64,000 nt of DNA from Ancylostoma caninum (taxonomy: Eukaryota; Nematoda; Chromadorea; Rhabditida; Ancylostomatidae), in NCBI GenBank assembly GCA_037903475.1, contig JBAJFG010000348.1, forward strand, positions 62,001 through 126,000, read 5' to 3'. The notes beneath the pieces are model-generated. The model did not search any database and was not told the DNA's origin. It saw only the letters and a list, made by a program, of their open reading frames with translations. Position 1 is the stretch's first letter. The number at the start of each line of letters is the position of its first letter. A program made the translations under genes and the position numbers. Positions 12,293 through 25,640 of this stretch are shown here, piece by piece.

Positions 12293-13627
12293 CTAGGAAA
12301 GTAGGAAAATTTGTCTCGAAATTGAAGATGCTTTGGATAGATATCCCATGGTCTAAGCCTAATCCGAAGTTTATTGTGGTGCTGAATGTAAGCCACATGT
12401 TGTTTTTTTAAACAAATCATAAACATGCAATTGTTTCTCCCTGGACTTTCATTGCATGCCGAGATTTTTCCGTTGCACTGTATCTGAGAAGAAATCGTGG
12501 AAATCCCGTTTCGAAACGCTTAGCGCTAGATACGATAGCTTGTTGATTCAACCCATGTGTTCACGTGTACTTTAATCCCACCTTCCGTCCACATTCGGAT
12601 CATCTCCCGTTTAATAGCCCCCTTGAGGATTATCCCCCGTTTAATAGCTTTGTAAACATCCAGATTACCATGAGCTCCCATCAAAAACGGAACCTAGCCA
12701 TCGCATCAGCCGACCCTCCTCGCTGATCCCATGTAAAACCCGTTGCTATCACGGTTATCATTTAAGGAAACAAGACCAGAAGACACCACACTGCGGACAT
12801 CAAAACCAGAATCTCGCCCACGTTCACTCTGTCAAACACAGTGGGTGGTCTGGTGGTGGTTGTTCGAGGACGCGACGACGGGTGTTCGCAAAAATTGCGT
12901 TGAACGTCAGTTCCTTGTGTTACAATATGCTTTTCAACAGTGCACGGCCTTGGTAATCGGACAAAGAATGCGTGCAAAAAGTGTACCGCAGAATATCCCT
13001 GCTACAGTAATGCATCGCAGCGCGTAAATTGCACGCTGGTCTAAGAACTTGCGAAGAACTTCTCGTGAATTTCTATAGTTTCATGAAATTCGTTGCAGCC
13101 TGATGCTCGTGAAAGCAGAGGAAAAGGGGAATTCCACCCCAAATGTAATGGAGTTTCGCTCATTTTTATCCAGTTGAAGCGATAAAACGTTATGTTTTCC
13201 GGTTGTGCCTATATTAACTTGCAAAAGAAAGCTCCGCTTTGGCGTCCTACCCTCATAACTCCAGTTTTGTAGCACCATAGTAGAACAATTTGACAGATCT
13301 TCTCTAACAAAAGTTGGCTAGCCAGGGGAACTACGGACTCTTGGTCGACCCGTAATATTTTCTTTCACGAAGAGGATGCAAAGGCTTTTAGCGATGGCGA
13401 TACATGCTCACTTTCAAGTTGGCAGAAGTAAATACTAGCTCACTACCTACATAAGGCCCACTAGTGCATTTCACGTAATTGTACTCGAAAACTAAACAGA
13501 TTTTGAGTAATTCGAAAATTCAGTTGCATGGAAAAGCGGAGCAGTACCGCATTCGGGTAATTATGTGGACGGCTCACGAGCTTTTCCTTTTTTTATCGTT
13601 CAGTTTTTCTGGATCAGATCCTAAACT
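12293..13627. other. Intergenic stretch, no gene recognised
   Basis: Contains a short local duplication of the phrase CCCGTTTAATAG near 12606-12645. Open frames at 12743-13027 (plus) and 12762-12977 (minus) overlap each other and show no domain. Confidence 0.5.
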
Positions 13628-13656
13628 ATTAGGTTGGTACAAAAGTTTTGCACCAA
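13628..13656 (+). repeat. Solo mariner-like terminal sequence
   Basis: The sequence TTAGGTTGGTACAAAAGTTT preceded by TA strongly resembles the ends of mariner-family transposons. No matching inverted end or transposase was found nearby, so this is a single end or a relic. Confidence 0.5.
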
Positions 13657-15055
13657 GATGTTTTTTTAGGACCCAGGATTTCATAGACTTTGAACCAGAT
13701 TGCCACCACACCGGAACTGTAGGATACACCTGGCTGCAGCCGTACCATAATTGCCAGACATCTCAACGCGCTGGTTTACAGAAAACTGATGACGGCTTGG
13801 GTCCCACTCAAAATTAGTGCCTTGCAAGAGTGCTTGTTTGTCACTCTTTGCTGCTGTGTTCCCACAGGAGGAACTTTTGCCGTCAACTAATTACTGGAGA
13901 TGGCTGGGTACTGTTCGTTAACCATACACGAGGGAAAAGTAGACCCCCGCGTGGCGAACCATCTCCAAAACGGCAGAAACGAGCGCTACGAAAAAAGATT
14001 TTCTGTATTTTTGGTGGGACCCCGAGGGAATGCTCATAATGGAAAAATAGTGTCACCATCGGTTTTGTAGTTTGAGTTTGTTCTGTTTAATTTTCTTTTT
14101 TTTTGCTTATGGCGTACTTTACAGTGCATAAAATAAATAAATGAAAAAATGATAATTGGATCGATTGAAGTATTCGATTTTCATTCAGTTTCAAGTGTAA
14201 TTCATGTGGTTTCGCTCACATCCAACATGATAAAGATTACTAATATTTGACGAGTAAACCACTAGTTCTGCATCTCCACACAGTTCGTAAAATAACCACT
14301 GTGTTTGAAATAGAAGATACAAGGATTCGTTCGTTGCTACAAACATAATAGATAAAGAGCATTAGATTGACCGGGATAAGGTCCTTCCTTGAAGGTTACA
14401 GGACAAACGGCTGAAACAATGGGATAAAAGCAGAAAGTGTGGATATTATGCGTAATTGTTTACTACTACGAATTTCATCTTGTACGAGACAGGCCTATGG
14501 TATATCAAGTTTCAATTCATTTCCTTTGTTTGAAACTGTACGTGCAAAAAGTGCGTTTACACTTGAATGCTTAGACAACCATGCATGAAACGTGGCGTAA
14601 TGTGAAGAGACATCACACACTCGGTTCAATCACTTGAAAAGCAACCAGTAAGCATGTCGAATGTTTTAAAAAGCAATCTGGGGATGACAATGTCAAGTCA
14701 CAGTCGGCAAAAACTACTCAAATGCGTTGATTCAAAACAATTTCTTCTTCAAATTAAGAAAAAACGTTGGAAAAAACTGAACAAGAAAACAAAGAGAGGA
14801 GATTCTTTCCGGTTCTGTGGAGGTTTCATTTTACTAGGTTTTTACGTTTTTTTAATGACTTCTGTCCGATTATTTGTACATTTTGGAGTGTTAGCGTAGG
14901 AGAAAGAGATACATACATACACATATTCAGAGGAAGACGATTTTTGGTCATTAGCTGGATATTGTTTCTGGACCATAATAATGTTAAAAGTATTCGCTTA
15001 CAGGTACATCAGTACTTGAAGGAAAGGAATGAAGCTATCGGTACTGAAGACAATG
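13657..15055. other. Intergenic AT-rich stretch
   Basis: Ends of this type (T-rich tract, then AAATAAATAAATG near 14130) look like a non-LTR or SINE tail. No coding region is recognised; the lysine-rich frames at 14654-15132 are low-complexity. Confidence 0.45.
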
Positions 15056-15300
15056 AGAAGGAGGGGAGTGGAGGGGGGGGGGGTGGAAAAAAGTGGGGTC
15101 TCCACCACTTTGGAGACCCTGATGCAAAATAAAATTGATAAGAATCCTAATTGTAATAACAAATGATAAACAAAAATTATCTTAAAAATAATAACAAATT
15201 AAAAATAAACGGATACAAGAACTTCATTTGTATTGTTAAGTGATTTTAAAAATTTGGCGACCCATTCTCGGGTGGGAGAACCTGCATCCACACCGGAACG
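15056..15300 (+). mobile_element. Dispersed MITE, copy 1 of the CAGTGGCGGA family
   Basis: Shares GTGGAAAAAAGTGGGGTCTC, the GGAGACCC block, an AT-rich core and a GGCGACCC...TCTCGGG block with the segments at 19340-19610 (opposite orientation) and 30295-30452. Its termini are degraded. No coding capacity. Confidence 0.6.
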
Positions 15301-15986
15301 AAGTGGTAAAAACATAAAGTAGTATAATAGGTGTTTTTCATTTAGTACGCCGAAAAAGGTGCGCTGAACACTGAAAACGCTTCCAGAAAAGGAGAAACTT
15401 CAACCTAATCAATTAAATCAATACAAAGACAGACTAAAACACTAAAAATAGGGAGACTAAAACAATGTAGACGTGGTCATATGGATGATGAAAATTTCGA
15501 CGTGGAAACATTGACTTTTTACAAAGAAACATCCGTTCTATCTAAAATGGGTATTTACAGCACAGAACAAGACTTTGAACTAGGTTTCGGCAGTTTTAGT
15601 GCAATTTTGGTAAGAAACAAAAAATGTAGTTATGTAGCTGCCAGTGCTACAAACGTTAGAGCAGGGGAAGATCTTTGAGGTAGTCATGCACTGCACCGAG
15701 AATGGAACTCATGCACATCAATGATATAAGTAGTATTAGTCTTGTATGCATGTAGTAGAAATACTGGATATGCAGAGATGGTTGAGTGCTTACTAACCAT
15801 TGAACGAGAGATAAGGATTATTGAATATTCAGTGCTAGATCTTTCTAGGAGTACAACAAAACCAAGAGTGTTTGGTTGAAAAGCAGCTCTTAATGAAGCT
15901 GTGTTCATTCTGGTCCATTCTTGAAAAGCAGCGCTGATTTTTCGCCTAAAGGAGAAATGGGTAGACGTGCTATTAAATCAAATTAG
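15301..15986. other. Intergenic stretch, no gene recognised
   Basis: An open frame of 65 codons at 15481-15678 has no recognisable domain and no clear splice partner. Nothing else is supported. Confidence 0.4.
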
Positions 15987-16106
15987 CACCGAGTCGAGGA
16001 CCTGCGCAAGCACCGTGAGTCTTATATGACTTCAGTAATCGAGGAATTTGAAAAGTTAAGGGAGAGGCAGATAACTAGGATGTCGCTCAAAGCTCTTGTG
16101 GAAGAA
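15987..16106 (+). CDS. Possible coding exon with coiled-coil-like sequence, unknown gene
   Basis: An acceptor CAAATTAG is followed by exactly 40 codons and a GTAAGA donor. The encoded segment is highly charged and helical in character, with VEDLRKHRESYMTSVIEEFE followed by LRERQ and LKALVEE. Codon content and heptad spacing look real, but I do not recognise the protein and could not attach further exons. The next 400 bases are GC-richer and Arg-rich in several frames. It may be a gene fragment, a pseudogene or part of a retroelement. Confidence 0.3.
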
Positions 16107-16810
16107 GTAAGAAAACAGCGCAAAAATAGGCGACGTCGCCGGTCTCTTCGGTTTCCGACAACGAAACGACGACGAGGATGGAAAGGTTGCCCGTAGGCGG
16201 AGCGTGAATGTGCAGTGATGGCCGACGACGCTGGAGCGGAACTAGTTTGTGTGTAAGGTGAAGAACAACATAATGATTTGTATCGTGCGAGAAACACACA
16301 GCACCAACAGCAGCATCCAGCACACCGCAGCGGCGTAAATGGGCGGAATCACAGAAAAACAGCGGGTGAGATCCACCACCGGACGTCGATTGTTCGCAAT
16401 GCTTGTTTTTGGGCCACAGCAGACTTTTTGAGAAGCTTCCTCCGACGACGGCGTCGTCTTGAGGACGGGACGGCTATTCGCAACGCCGTTTATGAGACAA
16501 TTGATTCAATATGGGCAGCGACGTAGAATGCGAAAAAATAGCTGGTAGAACTGGAGGGGAGGCGTTTTTCAGAGACCACAAAGATTGATGGACGTGTTTG
16601 GGAGTCAGGAGACGTCATGAAGCCTATTGATGACTGTGGCTGGAGAAATTGGTGAGAGGGAGAATAGGAATGAAAATATAACAGCTGTCGGCATGGTGAA
16701 GAAGACAGTTTGGTGGTTCAGAACGGATAATTAGAATCCTCTCCTCTTTCGGGATTTCAAATTTCTGCACAAAACAATCGTGAAAAGCTTTTAATTTCAA
16801 GGCCACAGGC

Positions 16811-17107
16811 ATTACCGTGCAAAACTACCGGAAAACCGGTTTTTCAGCCTCAACTAACGTGGAGCTTGTGGGCGGGGCTAGACCAGGACTACATGGTATC
16901 CACATCATGCGCTCTCTTTCTGTTCAGTCATGCAGCGCACCTTCCGTTAAGGAGGTAAATAACGAGGAACTCTCAGAAGTGCAAATTTGTTGGAAAGGTG
17001 TGCTCATAGAATTACGTCCTCCCATCTTAGCCCTTCTCGGCTCCGCCCACAAGCTCCCCGAGGTTTGCGGCCCGAAAACGGGCTTTTGGGCAGTTTGCAC
17101 GGAATTA
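16811..17107. mobile_element. Foldback MITE with roughly 65-bp inverted termini
   Basis: The left arm runs ACCGTGCAAAACTACCGG to GTGGAGCTTGTGGGCGGGGC. The right arm is its inverse, from GCTCCGCCCACAAGCTCC to GCAGTTTGCACGG, with scattered mismatches. The 297-bp unit has no coding capacity. Confidence 0.7.
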
Positions 17108-19339
17108 CGCATGCCATTGTGATCAGGAGCTCTTGAAGAATCATTTCATTTGAAAACTGGAAAAATGTTCTCGTAAATTCTGATGAGCATTGCAAGAAAA
17201 TAGTAGAGCGTTTAATGAACAGCATTCCCTGCAAGGTCGATAACACTGAAGAAATAAACCAGTAACCATGTTATGAATTGTCTGGTGTACAATGACTTAA
17301 TTGCAGGCACCAAATTACAGTGCGACAACACAGTGTGATAGCTAACATGCTGAACATGATGAAAAGACCAGTTGTATTCATACCACCATTAAATAATAAT
17401 ACCGAAGATGCATTTGCATTTAATAAAACGAGTTGTAGACAAGGATAAATTTAGTGGTAACGAGCCTCATGTGTACTGAAAATATTTGAAAGCGTTCATT
17501 TGTTGAGAATTCCGAAACAACTGCCTTCGTAATCCAATACTCATCCAGTTCATACTACACAATACTTGCATGCAGCTACAATGTTTTAGTATTTCATATT
17601 ATCCATAAGCTATTCAGGAAGGCGGGCTTCGAGGTATGTTTTTTGATATTTTCAAATTTTTGACTAAGCTTCTGCATATGAGAACTTCTCAAAGTACGAG
17701 AAATTTCTGTCGAATCCAAGACTTTCCAAATTGTCCGAATATTGGAACGATAGGCCACCCGTCTCTTTTCGGGAAGGACTGTTTGTGTATACATTCACTG
17801 CCCAGAAGCATTGACTGCTTGGAACCAGATTGACGACTCCACCTTGTAGAACTTGGTAGGGAGTATAACGCGAAGGATTTTAGAGATCATCAATAACTGG
17901 GGGAGGGGGAGCGATCCAATACTGATCATTGAATCATGATAACGATCTAGTTTTTTTTGACAGTCCACGGTTTCTGCATTTTGTGCTTGGAACGACATCG
18001 AGAGTCTAGGACAAGCTTCGAGGAGGAGGGGGGAGGGGGGTGGTTGGTGGGCAAGGCGTAAGATTACTCGGAGCCAACCTCTTTGCAGACTTCTGAAAGC
18101 GGCGAGAATTCGAAACGTAAGGTCAATGAAGTGTTCCATGTAAAATACCTCGAAAGCACAGAAACCAAAAGCAACGAGTTGTTATTATGCGGGTGGCAAA
18201 CAAACCCGTAGCGGTGGTGGTAGGTACCCATTTTTAGACTGCATCAACTAAGCATGATGTTCGGATAAGCAGTATCTGATGTCGAAACAATGACATTAGG
18301 GCCACGGCATACTTCACAGCGACACCGTCGCGGTGAGGAAAATGAATGGAGATGATGAGAACAAAATGTTACGAGTTCTCATATCTTATCATACAGTTTG
18401 CATGGAATACCGTGCTGGCATAGGAGCCAGTGTGAGTAAACTTGTGGTGGCGAACAGTAGCAGCGACAGCGTCGCTGTGGAGTATACCGTAGGCCTTACA
18501 GCTTTCGAGTACTGTGATATGTACACTCGGTCAGCTCTCGTATCCTTGTCATTTGGTTTGATAGTTTGAGAAAGATGCTTTTCTTCTTGTATACTACCAT
18601 TTTTAATACGTACTTTCGTATCCTCCGATATTGGTGGGAAACCGTGACCAACTAAGAAGTTAAGAAAGCAGAACAATTTCAGGTCTCTTTGGAAGCTAGT
18701 TTTCTATTATTAGTAGAGAAAATTGTTAGCTATTATCATGCAGAGAAATCTTAGAGATAGTGGGTCAAAAGAACGGATTTTGTCGAAAGAACGAAATAGT
18801 GCCCTGAAGGGAGGCACCAGCAAGAAAGCGTAAAATCGGTATGGGTAGTTTTTCCTTATTTTTCTCTGAGAATGATCGAATTTCCAGCAATGTCTCCATA
18901 AACAAAGCTTTATGCCTGTTAGGCAAATACGCTAGATAGAGCAGAGAGAAAGAGGCAGTCGTTATGCTGACCCATTGAGGCAATTGCATGACTCGCGCAA
19001 TGTCACAGAACCGAGGAAAAGAACACCTCCATGCTCTTTTTAGCAGGAGCAGTGTGAAAACCTGCTGGTGCGCGTATAGCGAGGAGCAGCTGCGAGCTGA
19101 AGTTCTCGAGAGAACAACCAAACTAATCTCAATTTGGTGGTGTCACATCCTCATAACAGAGGAAGGCTTATGTTGTGCGTTTGAACAGAGACTCTCATTT
19201 CAGGAATCTTGCCACAGTACCAGGATTGTTAATAACACATCCTAATGATCTCAGGATTGGCTTCTTTCCAAAGGGCAACAACACTGACATTGAACCAGAG
19301 TGATCTTGCTTTGGCCACGGCATAGTCATAGCCATGGCC
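17108..19339. other. Intergenic stretch, no gene recognised
   Basis: Includes a 114-codon minus-strand open frame at 17795-18139 over a GGGGGAGG-rich patch, without a recognisable domain. Short GC-rich inverted motifs (CGACAGCGTCGCTGT) occur near 18467. Confidence 0.45.
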
Positions 19340-19610
19340 CAGTGGCGGAAGCAGGGGGGGGGGCGCTCCCCCCCCCGAGAACGGGTCGCCAAATTTTCGA
19401 AATTACTCTACAATACAAATAAAAATCTTGTATTGGTTTTTTTTTAAATTGTTTATTATTGTTATTATTTTTAATACAATTTTTATTTATTATTAATTGT
19501 TGTAATTATTATTTTTGCTAATTTTATTTTCAATCTGGGTCGCCAAAGCTGCGGAGACCCCACTTTTTTCCCACGCCCCCTCCTCCCGCCCAATTTCTGC
19601 GTCCGCCGCT
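19340..19610 (-). mobile_element. Dispersed MITE, copy 2 of the CAGTGGCGGA family
   Basis: Begins CAGTGGCGGAAGCAGG and ends CTGCGTCCGCCGCT, an imperfect terminal inverted repeat. G-runs and C-runs form a strong hairpin near 19355-19378. The interior is AT-rich and shared in opposite orientation with copy 1. The superfamily is uncertain: CAGTGGCGG ends occur in hAT and in Tc1-type elements, and no target duplication could be confirmed. Confidence 0.62.
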
Positions 19611-22600
19611 TATGGATACAACAGCGAAATCTGACTTTCGATAGGAAAAGTCTTGTAAACATCTCAAGATCAACTCATTTGAGCACAAGAACAGGGATTG
19701 TTGAAGGATTCGCCTTCTTTGCTACGAATAGGGTGCTATTTCGAGTTGTCGACAGCTCTGGCAAAATCATATAACTCTTTTCTCAGAGGAAGAGACATAG
19801 TATTTCAAGAGGCAAGGAGGCGAGATTATAGCAAAGGTCATTAGAAGTCGTAGATTTCATAGCAAGAATAGTTGAAAGAACAAAAGCGCCCATGGCTACA
19901 ACCTACGTATTTATATATTTACCTCGCATCTGCAGAGAACCTATTAATCGTTATCTAGGGAGAAAAGTCTCATCCACAACTAAAGAACCCTTGGAGCAAA
20001 TGATATTTATTTTTATTCATTTGTACCACGCTGTGGGAATGCCACGGGAATACCACGCTGAACGAAAAATCATAGTAAAAAAGCACGAACATAATGCGAA
20101 GAACTCTTGAATCCACAATAAACAAATCTGTGAAGAAACGGATACAGTTCAAGGAGGCTCAGGAATGACAAACTAACAAGCTGCTTCTTTCAGAAACTTG
20201 TCTACGGGTTGTATTATATTGTCTCTGTTTTACGCGCTTGTGTCGTCTCAAAAGTCTCGTTCTCGTTTTAGTTCCATCAGTACTGCAAAACATTCGTTCC
20301 CTGTTTTGATGATACTTTCTGTAGCCTTCTGAGCGCATAAATAAGTGAATAATATGAAATAACCAAACTAGAGCACAAAACCAACATTGCTTTAAAAACG
20401 AAGGGACCTTCCACGATAAGAGCATCTTCTAAACCTTGTCAAACTGATCGGTCAGGAGGTCATGAATGTGGTACTGCATTTCCTAATTTCCTATGAGGAA
20501 TCAAGGATTTCCAAGGTGCTTCCTGTCCTTCGTTCTTCAACGCTGAAGTACCAGCTCACGGTTGTTCTGCAATCGCTGAATGACACTTACGCTTCGTAAA
20601 AAGTCGTCACAACGCAGGAAATCTGGCTCGACTGCTTCTTATATTCTGTTAGTGTTGCGGTGGCATGCAACACTAAAATCGTCAACGGAAAAAGTTCTTA
20701 TTGTTTGCTCTTTGTGACACGTATCCAATAAAATTAGGGAATTTCGAACGGAGAATGGAACAAACAAGGCTAATCCGGTTTTTTTTGTCGAGACAATGTT
20801 GTTTTTGTCCAGGTTTTAGGTTCAAATACGACAAAGAATGGGTCCATGTATGATCAGTTTCACTAGTGAGTATATTTGGAGAGTTGACAGAAATCTAATC
20901 TAGCCATACAGTCCTGAGATTTTAGGCTTCCAGACTTTTCTGGCCCTATACACTACAGTTTAATGACAGTGAAAACCATAATAAGGAAAATACTGCTGCA
21001 AGACGGTTTAAGATCCGTGCTTGATCTGTCTTCTTCGGAAAGATTTCATAGATTAGGAAGATGTCGTGATTTGGAATTGGAACGCTTGTTGGTTTTCACA
21101 AGGACGAGTTTCGTGCATCCATAAATTGTCTCAGATAGGTGGTTCAACTGTGATGGATGTCTCTGTGACTAGAAGTTGCAGGTTGTTCTTACATCTTGTA
21201 CGTCCGCCTGGACGAAAACCCGACGAATAACACTAGAAACCCCCAGGTGCGAGCCAACTATCCGTAGATAAATTAAACCTTTTCTATTGTGAAATCATTA
21301 GATCATTTGTTTTTCTGGTCAACCAGTAGATGGATTGATTTCGAGCGCTTCTCTGTATTAAGCCAATAGGAAGCTAAGGATCCGAACCGATGCGACCGCC
21401 TCGTTAGACTTTGCTCGGAACAAAGATTGGGCGGCACTGGACATGAGATGAAGAGCTTCTCGAGGAAGCGTAATAAGGACCTCATTACATGGATTGGAGG
21501 AAGAAACACCAAGAGCGAAGTGGGTGACGAACGGCGCACAATCGATCTCGTCGTTGGTGGTGGCCGGCCTTGGAAAGGAGGTCGACCCCGCGCTGAACGA
21601 ACAGTATTATTCGAAGGCAAATGACCCGGGGAAGCTAATCATGCTAAAGTTCTACATATTTCTTCAGGCTGAGCTGAGCCTTGTCCATGTGGTTCATAGT
21701 TTAACAATGAGAGCGTTTTGTATGACCGAAACCACGACAGCTTAATGGGCATTTTACTACCTGAACACTAGCCAGGGAAGCTTAAAGGCAGAGGGTCACC
21801 TCGTTCTGCCTGTTGGATTTAACAGCATATCCTAGACCTTCTCATCATGTTGATCCCTGGGATGTACATTAATAGGCACAGAAGCGACGAAATCCCCATT
21901 TTTGGATGGTTCGAACTGGATAAAAATTTGGAGCCCGGAGGCGGATCGCTCCAAGCTGTGCTGGCTGCCTGCCACGGCTGCCGCCTTGGCCAACGAGTCT
22001 TGGCGTGTCCAACCGATAAGATCAACGGCTTCACATGTCAACTCGCGTTGGCAAACTGTTACCGACCCCGACCTGGAAGACGGGTTTATAGACCATTCTG
22101 AGACAATTTATGTATACCGTTGGAACCATCGCGCCGAGTAGATGCAGAATCTGCTGTTAGCTGAACTACGAAAATGAGGTGGACCCCTGCCTTTAATCTT
22201 TGATATCTTCTGTTCCTTGAATTCAATACCAAATGTTATGCACCTTCCACGCATTTTATTGCGGAAAAATTTCAGATTTTCCACAGTACTATCCAGAAAC
22301 AGTTCACCAGTAGAACGTTCTGTCACTGCATTTTTTAAAATTAAAATTAGAGCAGCGCAAAAAAAAATGCTTTGACAGTGTTACAAAAGTCAAAATTGAT
22401 GCAAGTATGGTATCATTGGCATGGTACAGGACTTTCTCCCAGCTCACTTGGTATAGCTACCACGTGCATTTTCCAAAACAATAATTGAGAACTTCTTTGG
22501 TGGTGTGTCACTAAAGCAAATGATATTGTCCATAGTTAGTTAGAAAAATACTTCCCTGCTACGCATAGGGTGCTATATAAACAAATAAATTATAAATTAA

Positions 22601-23050
22601 TATGCTGTGCATGCAACAAAGTACTTTCTGAAAACGAAGCTTTAACACCTCAGTCCAGACTTTATACAAAATTGCTATTATTGAACACTCGACATCTTAC
22701 ACACAGAGAGCATGGCCGCTCTTCTGTGGGATGTCGCAGCGCCGTAACCTGTAATAGCTGCTCACCCAGATTTTGGTATAGTAGCAGGATTTATCTGCAA
22801 AGATTTACCGATGGAAGCAGGTGGTTGCCCGATATCGCTAACTCTGGGCTATTGTGCGGTCGTAAGCGCGCCTCCTGATTCCAGGCGCGAAGAGCAGGAC
22901 AGTCGCTGAATCGACTGGCAGTCGATTTCGGTTCAGTAACCCAAGTTCTAGGCCATTTCAGATAGTTCGATCGTCGTGTGGATTTATTCAGATGACGCAG
23001 TAAAAATCCCATAATTTTTTACATTACTGCAGTAATGCTTCGCTGCAGTT
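19611..23050. other. Intergenic stretch, no gene recognised
   Basis: Several short overlapping frames on both strands (for example 21303-21620 and 21427-21745) shadow each other without a domain. No RNA gene or repeat array was recognised. Confidence 0.5.
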
Positions 23051-23298
23051 TTAACCCATTGACGACCGCGCCTTCTCCCAGCTTTTCTAGATTTTTTCAA
23101 GTTCCGGCTTCTTTCGCTGTTTTAAAATGCTTATAAAAATTCCAATACAGGTTTTTATAATCACAATGACTTGTGAAGATTAGTAAATTACTACCTAAGA
23201 AGAATGCTGAGACCATTGAGGTTCCACGATCGCTCAAACTGAACCGCACGAAAAGAGGCGCGGCTCACCGGTGAGCCACGTGGTCGTCAATGGGTTAA
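23051..23298. mobile_element. TTAA-flanked piggyBac-type MITE, short copy
   Basis: Starts TTAA then CCCATTGACGACCGCG and ends CGTGGTCGTCAATGGG then TTAA. It is 248 bp. It has the GGCTCACCGGTGAGCC palindrome close to its right end, as in the larger copy at 2866-3520. No coding capacity. Confidence 0.78.
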
Positions 23299-25499
23299 AT
23301 TCTTGACCAACATAGAACACCGGGACTGGAAATTCTGAAATTTCAATCAATCTTCTCATAAATTTCCTAAAAAATCAGAAATGGAGGAATAATTGATATA
23401 TCCACTATTGCCAAACTTTCGACAAGAGATATTCGGCAATGCGTTCATAAAGACGTCGGAACTACAGCGTGCATTCCTAATTCCCCCTCCTCACTATATA
23501 GCTGGCACAAATATAGCAATAAACGCCGTTTTCAACCTTCTATAAGTGTGTACATGAGGGGGAGTCTGTGTTAAATCGCTGCATTTGCCCTTTGATAGGG
23601 TTTTGGTTGGCTATTTCTCTCCTAATAGTTAACGCTCAGGTGAGACCTCTTCAGAGTTATTAGAGTAGGCTCGAATGACAATCATCTAGACAACTGCTTG
23701 TTCACCGTAAAGACAGGTTTCTAAAATAACTTGAAGAGAGTTTCCAAGGGAAGCACTATCTTGAGGGTGGTGCACAGTTGGTGAATTGGTTTAGAAAGAG
23801 TTACCACTTGAGTAAGACAGTTAATACTTGGCGCACACTACCAGCGTTGCCCTCTACACGTGAAGATCTCGCGGATACATAACATTTTGCCTAGGCCAAG
23901 ATTCATGAAAGCATAACGGAGAGAAACCAGTTCCTGGGTCTCCCCTTGGTGAACTTGTTGGCGCTTTCTTTATGATGGGTAAACATGTATGTGTGGTGTC
24001 AGCAGGTTCACCCTGAGTAACCTCAATGGTCTGCGCGGCCTCAGGTTTGCAGTCCATCAGTAAAAGAGGAAAAATCGGGTACTAATAACCTTCGTACTCT
24101 ATTTTTCTTGCGTTCTGTCGTATGAATGAACGAAGATCTGAATGGACATAAGAATTTCTTTTAAACTCCCTGCAAAAGTCATGAATTCAGCCTATGGATA
24201 GGGTCACGCATGTCTTAATCGTGAGATTTGCATTTTACAATTTCATGCAATATTATACCTTCCTAAATTTCTAAGGATATATTAGTCAGAGAACTAGTGT
24301 TGTTCCATGAAATTTGAATTCAGCTGAGAGGGCCTGACCCAATTTTCGTTCTTTGCAGCTCCTTGAAGATTTCAATTCGATATTTTACTGTTTTCAAGAG
24401 CATGCAATGATATCCAGCGTGTAAAGACAACACTGAATTCATCGAAACGATGATCCAGGCAATAAAAGTCGCAAAAACCTTGCACTAAACACCACAAATC
24501 GCCCACTTCATCGCATCGGCTGACTTACCACCGCATTCAGTGGGCGACCCCAAACTGTACAATCGACTTCCATCGCAGTCACCGTAATTGGCGTCCGTAT
24601 GGGGTGCGCTTTTTTGTCCGCGTGCTAAAATTTGCGACCACCACAACCAGCAGCGATCCCATCAATTGGCGAATGAGGCGCAACCATAAAGTGCGAAATA
24701 TTGTCGACGGACGAGTAGTCGCCACTGATTGAACTGCGTCAAGGCCGTCCCCTCAACTGCATGAAATAGCATGAAATACTGCCCAATAAAAAGTGTTCCT
24801 GGCTGCCCTAGAACCTACACATGCAGTATACGATTATAGGAACCAGGCTTTTCTCCAAAACTAGAGCCCATCAATGATCTGAGAGTGAGCGAGTGAGGTA
24901 GGGATGGGAGAGTGGGTAGGGCAGGTTGTAGGGTTACAATAGAGAGGTGCGAGGGAGAACACCGCCAAAAATGATGGAAAATTTTAGGAAAGTCAGTTAA
25001 TGAAATAGGTGGCGCTTCTCTCTAATCTCGGCTTCATTTTTATTTTGTGATCCACTGCTCAAATAAATCTTGCAGGATGATCTCTGACTGTGAGAGGAAT
25101 TCATCAAATATACATATTTCAGATATTTTTCACAGCAACATCTCGAAATCCACCTGCACACTCAAAAGGGGACCAAATTTTTTGTACGGGAGACCTTATC
25201 TTGTTTGGGAACTAAAACGGTCCAGTGTCGAGACAGAAAGATGGTCTACAAAATGAGAAAAGGTTAATCTTCCAATCCATAAAATTTACACGGTAACTCT
25301 CTCATGTGCAAGAAGTGGTTCTCTCACGAAATTTTAAACAGCAAAGAGCTCTCTGTGGTCTTCCTTTTTTACGCAGAGAGCTAGCTTTATTTTCCTAAAA
25401 TTCTCGAAAAAAGTGCCCTTCCATGCTCTCTAGCACAATTTCAGAGACTGGTGTACAGGTTCTTGGAAAAATCTGCTCAGCAGTTTATTGTCCTTCAAT
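23299..25499. other. Intergenic stretch, no gene recognised
   Basis: No domain-bearing frame, RNA gene or tandem array seen. Confidence 0.5.
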
Positions 25500-25640
25500 T
25501 GTTTAGTTTAGTTGTCGCGTTTTGTTCTTTTTTACGTCTATTCATATTGCTACGCGTGGTTTACCCACGTACAAATAAATAAATAAATAAATAAATAAAT
25601 GGATAAATAAAGAGGTCTTCCACGTCCTCTCTCTCTCTCT
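25500..25640. repeat. (AAAT)n tract and (TC)n tract at a probable non-LTR 3' tail
   Basis: A T-rich segment and a TTTACCCACGTAC phrase are followed by AAATAAATAAATAAATAAAT and then a CTCTCTCTCTCTC run. A similar arrangement ends the repeat in the transporter intron near 48192, suggesting LINE or SINE tails. Confidence 0.55.
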
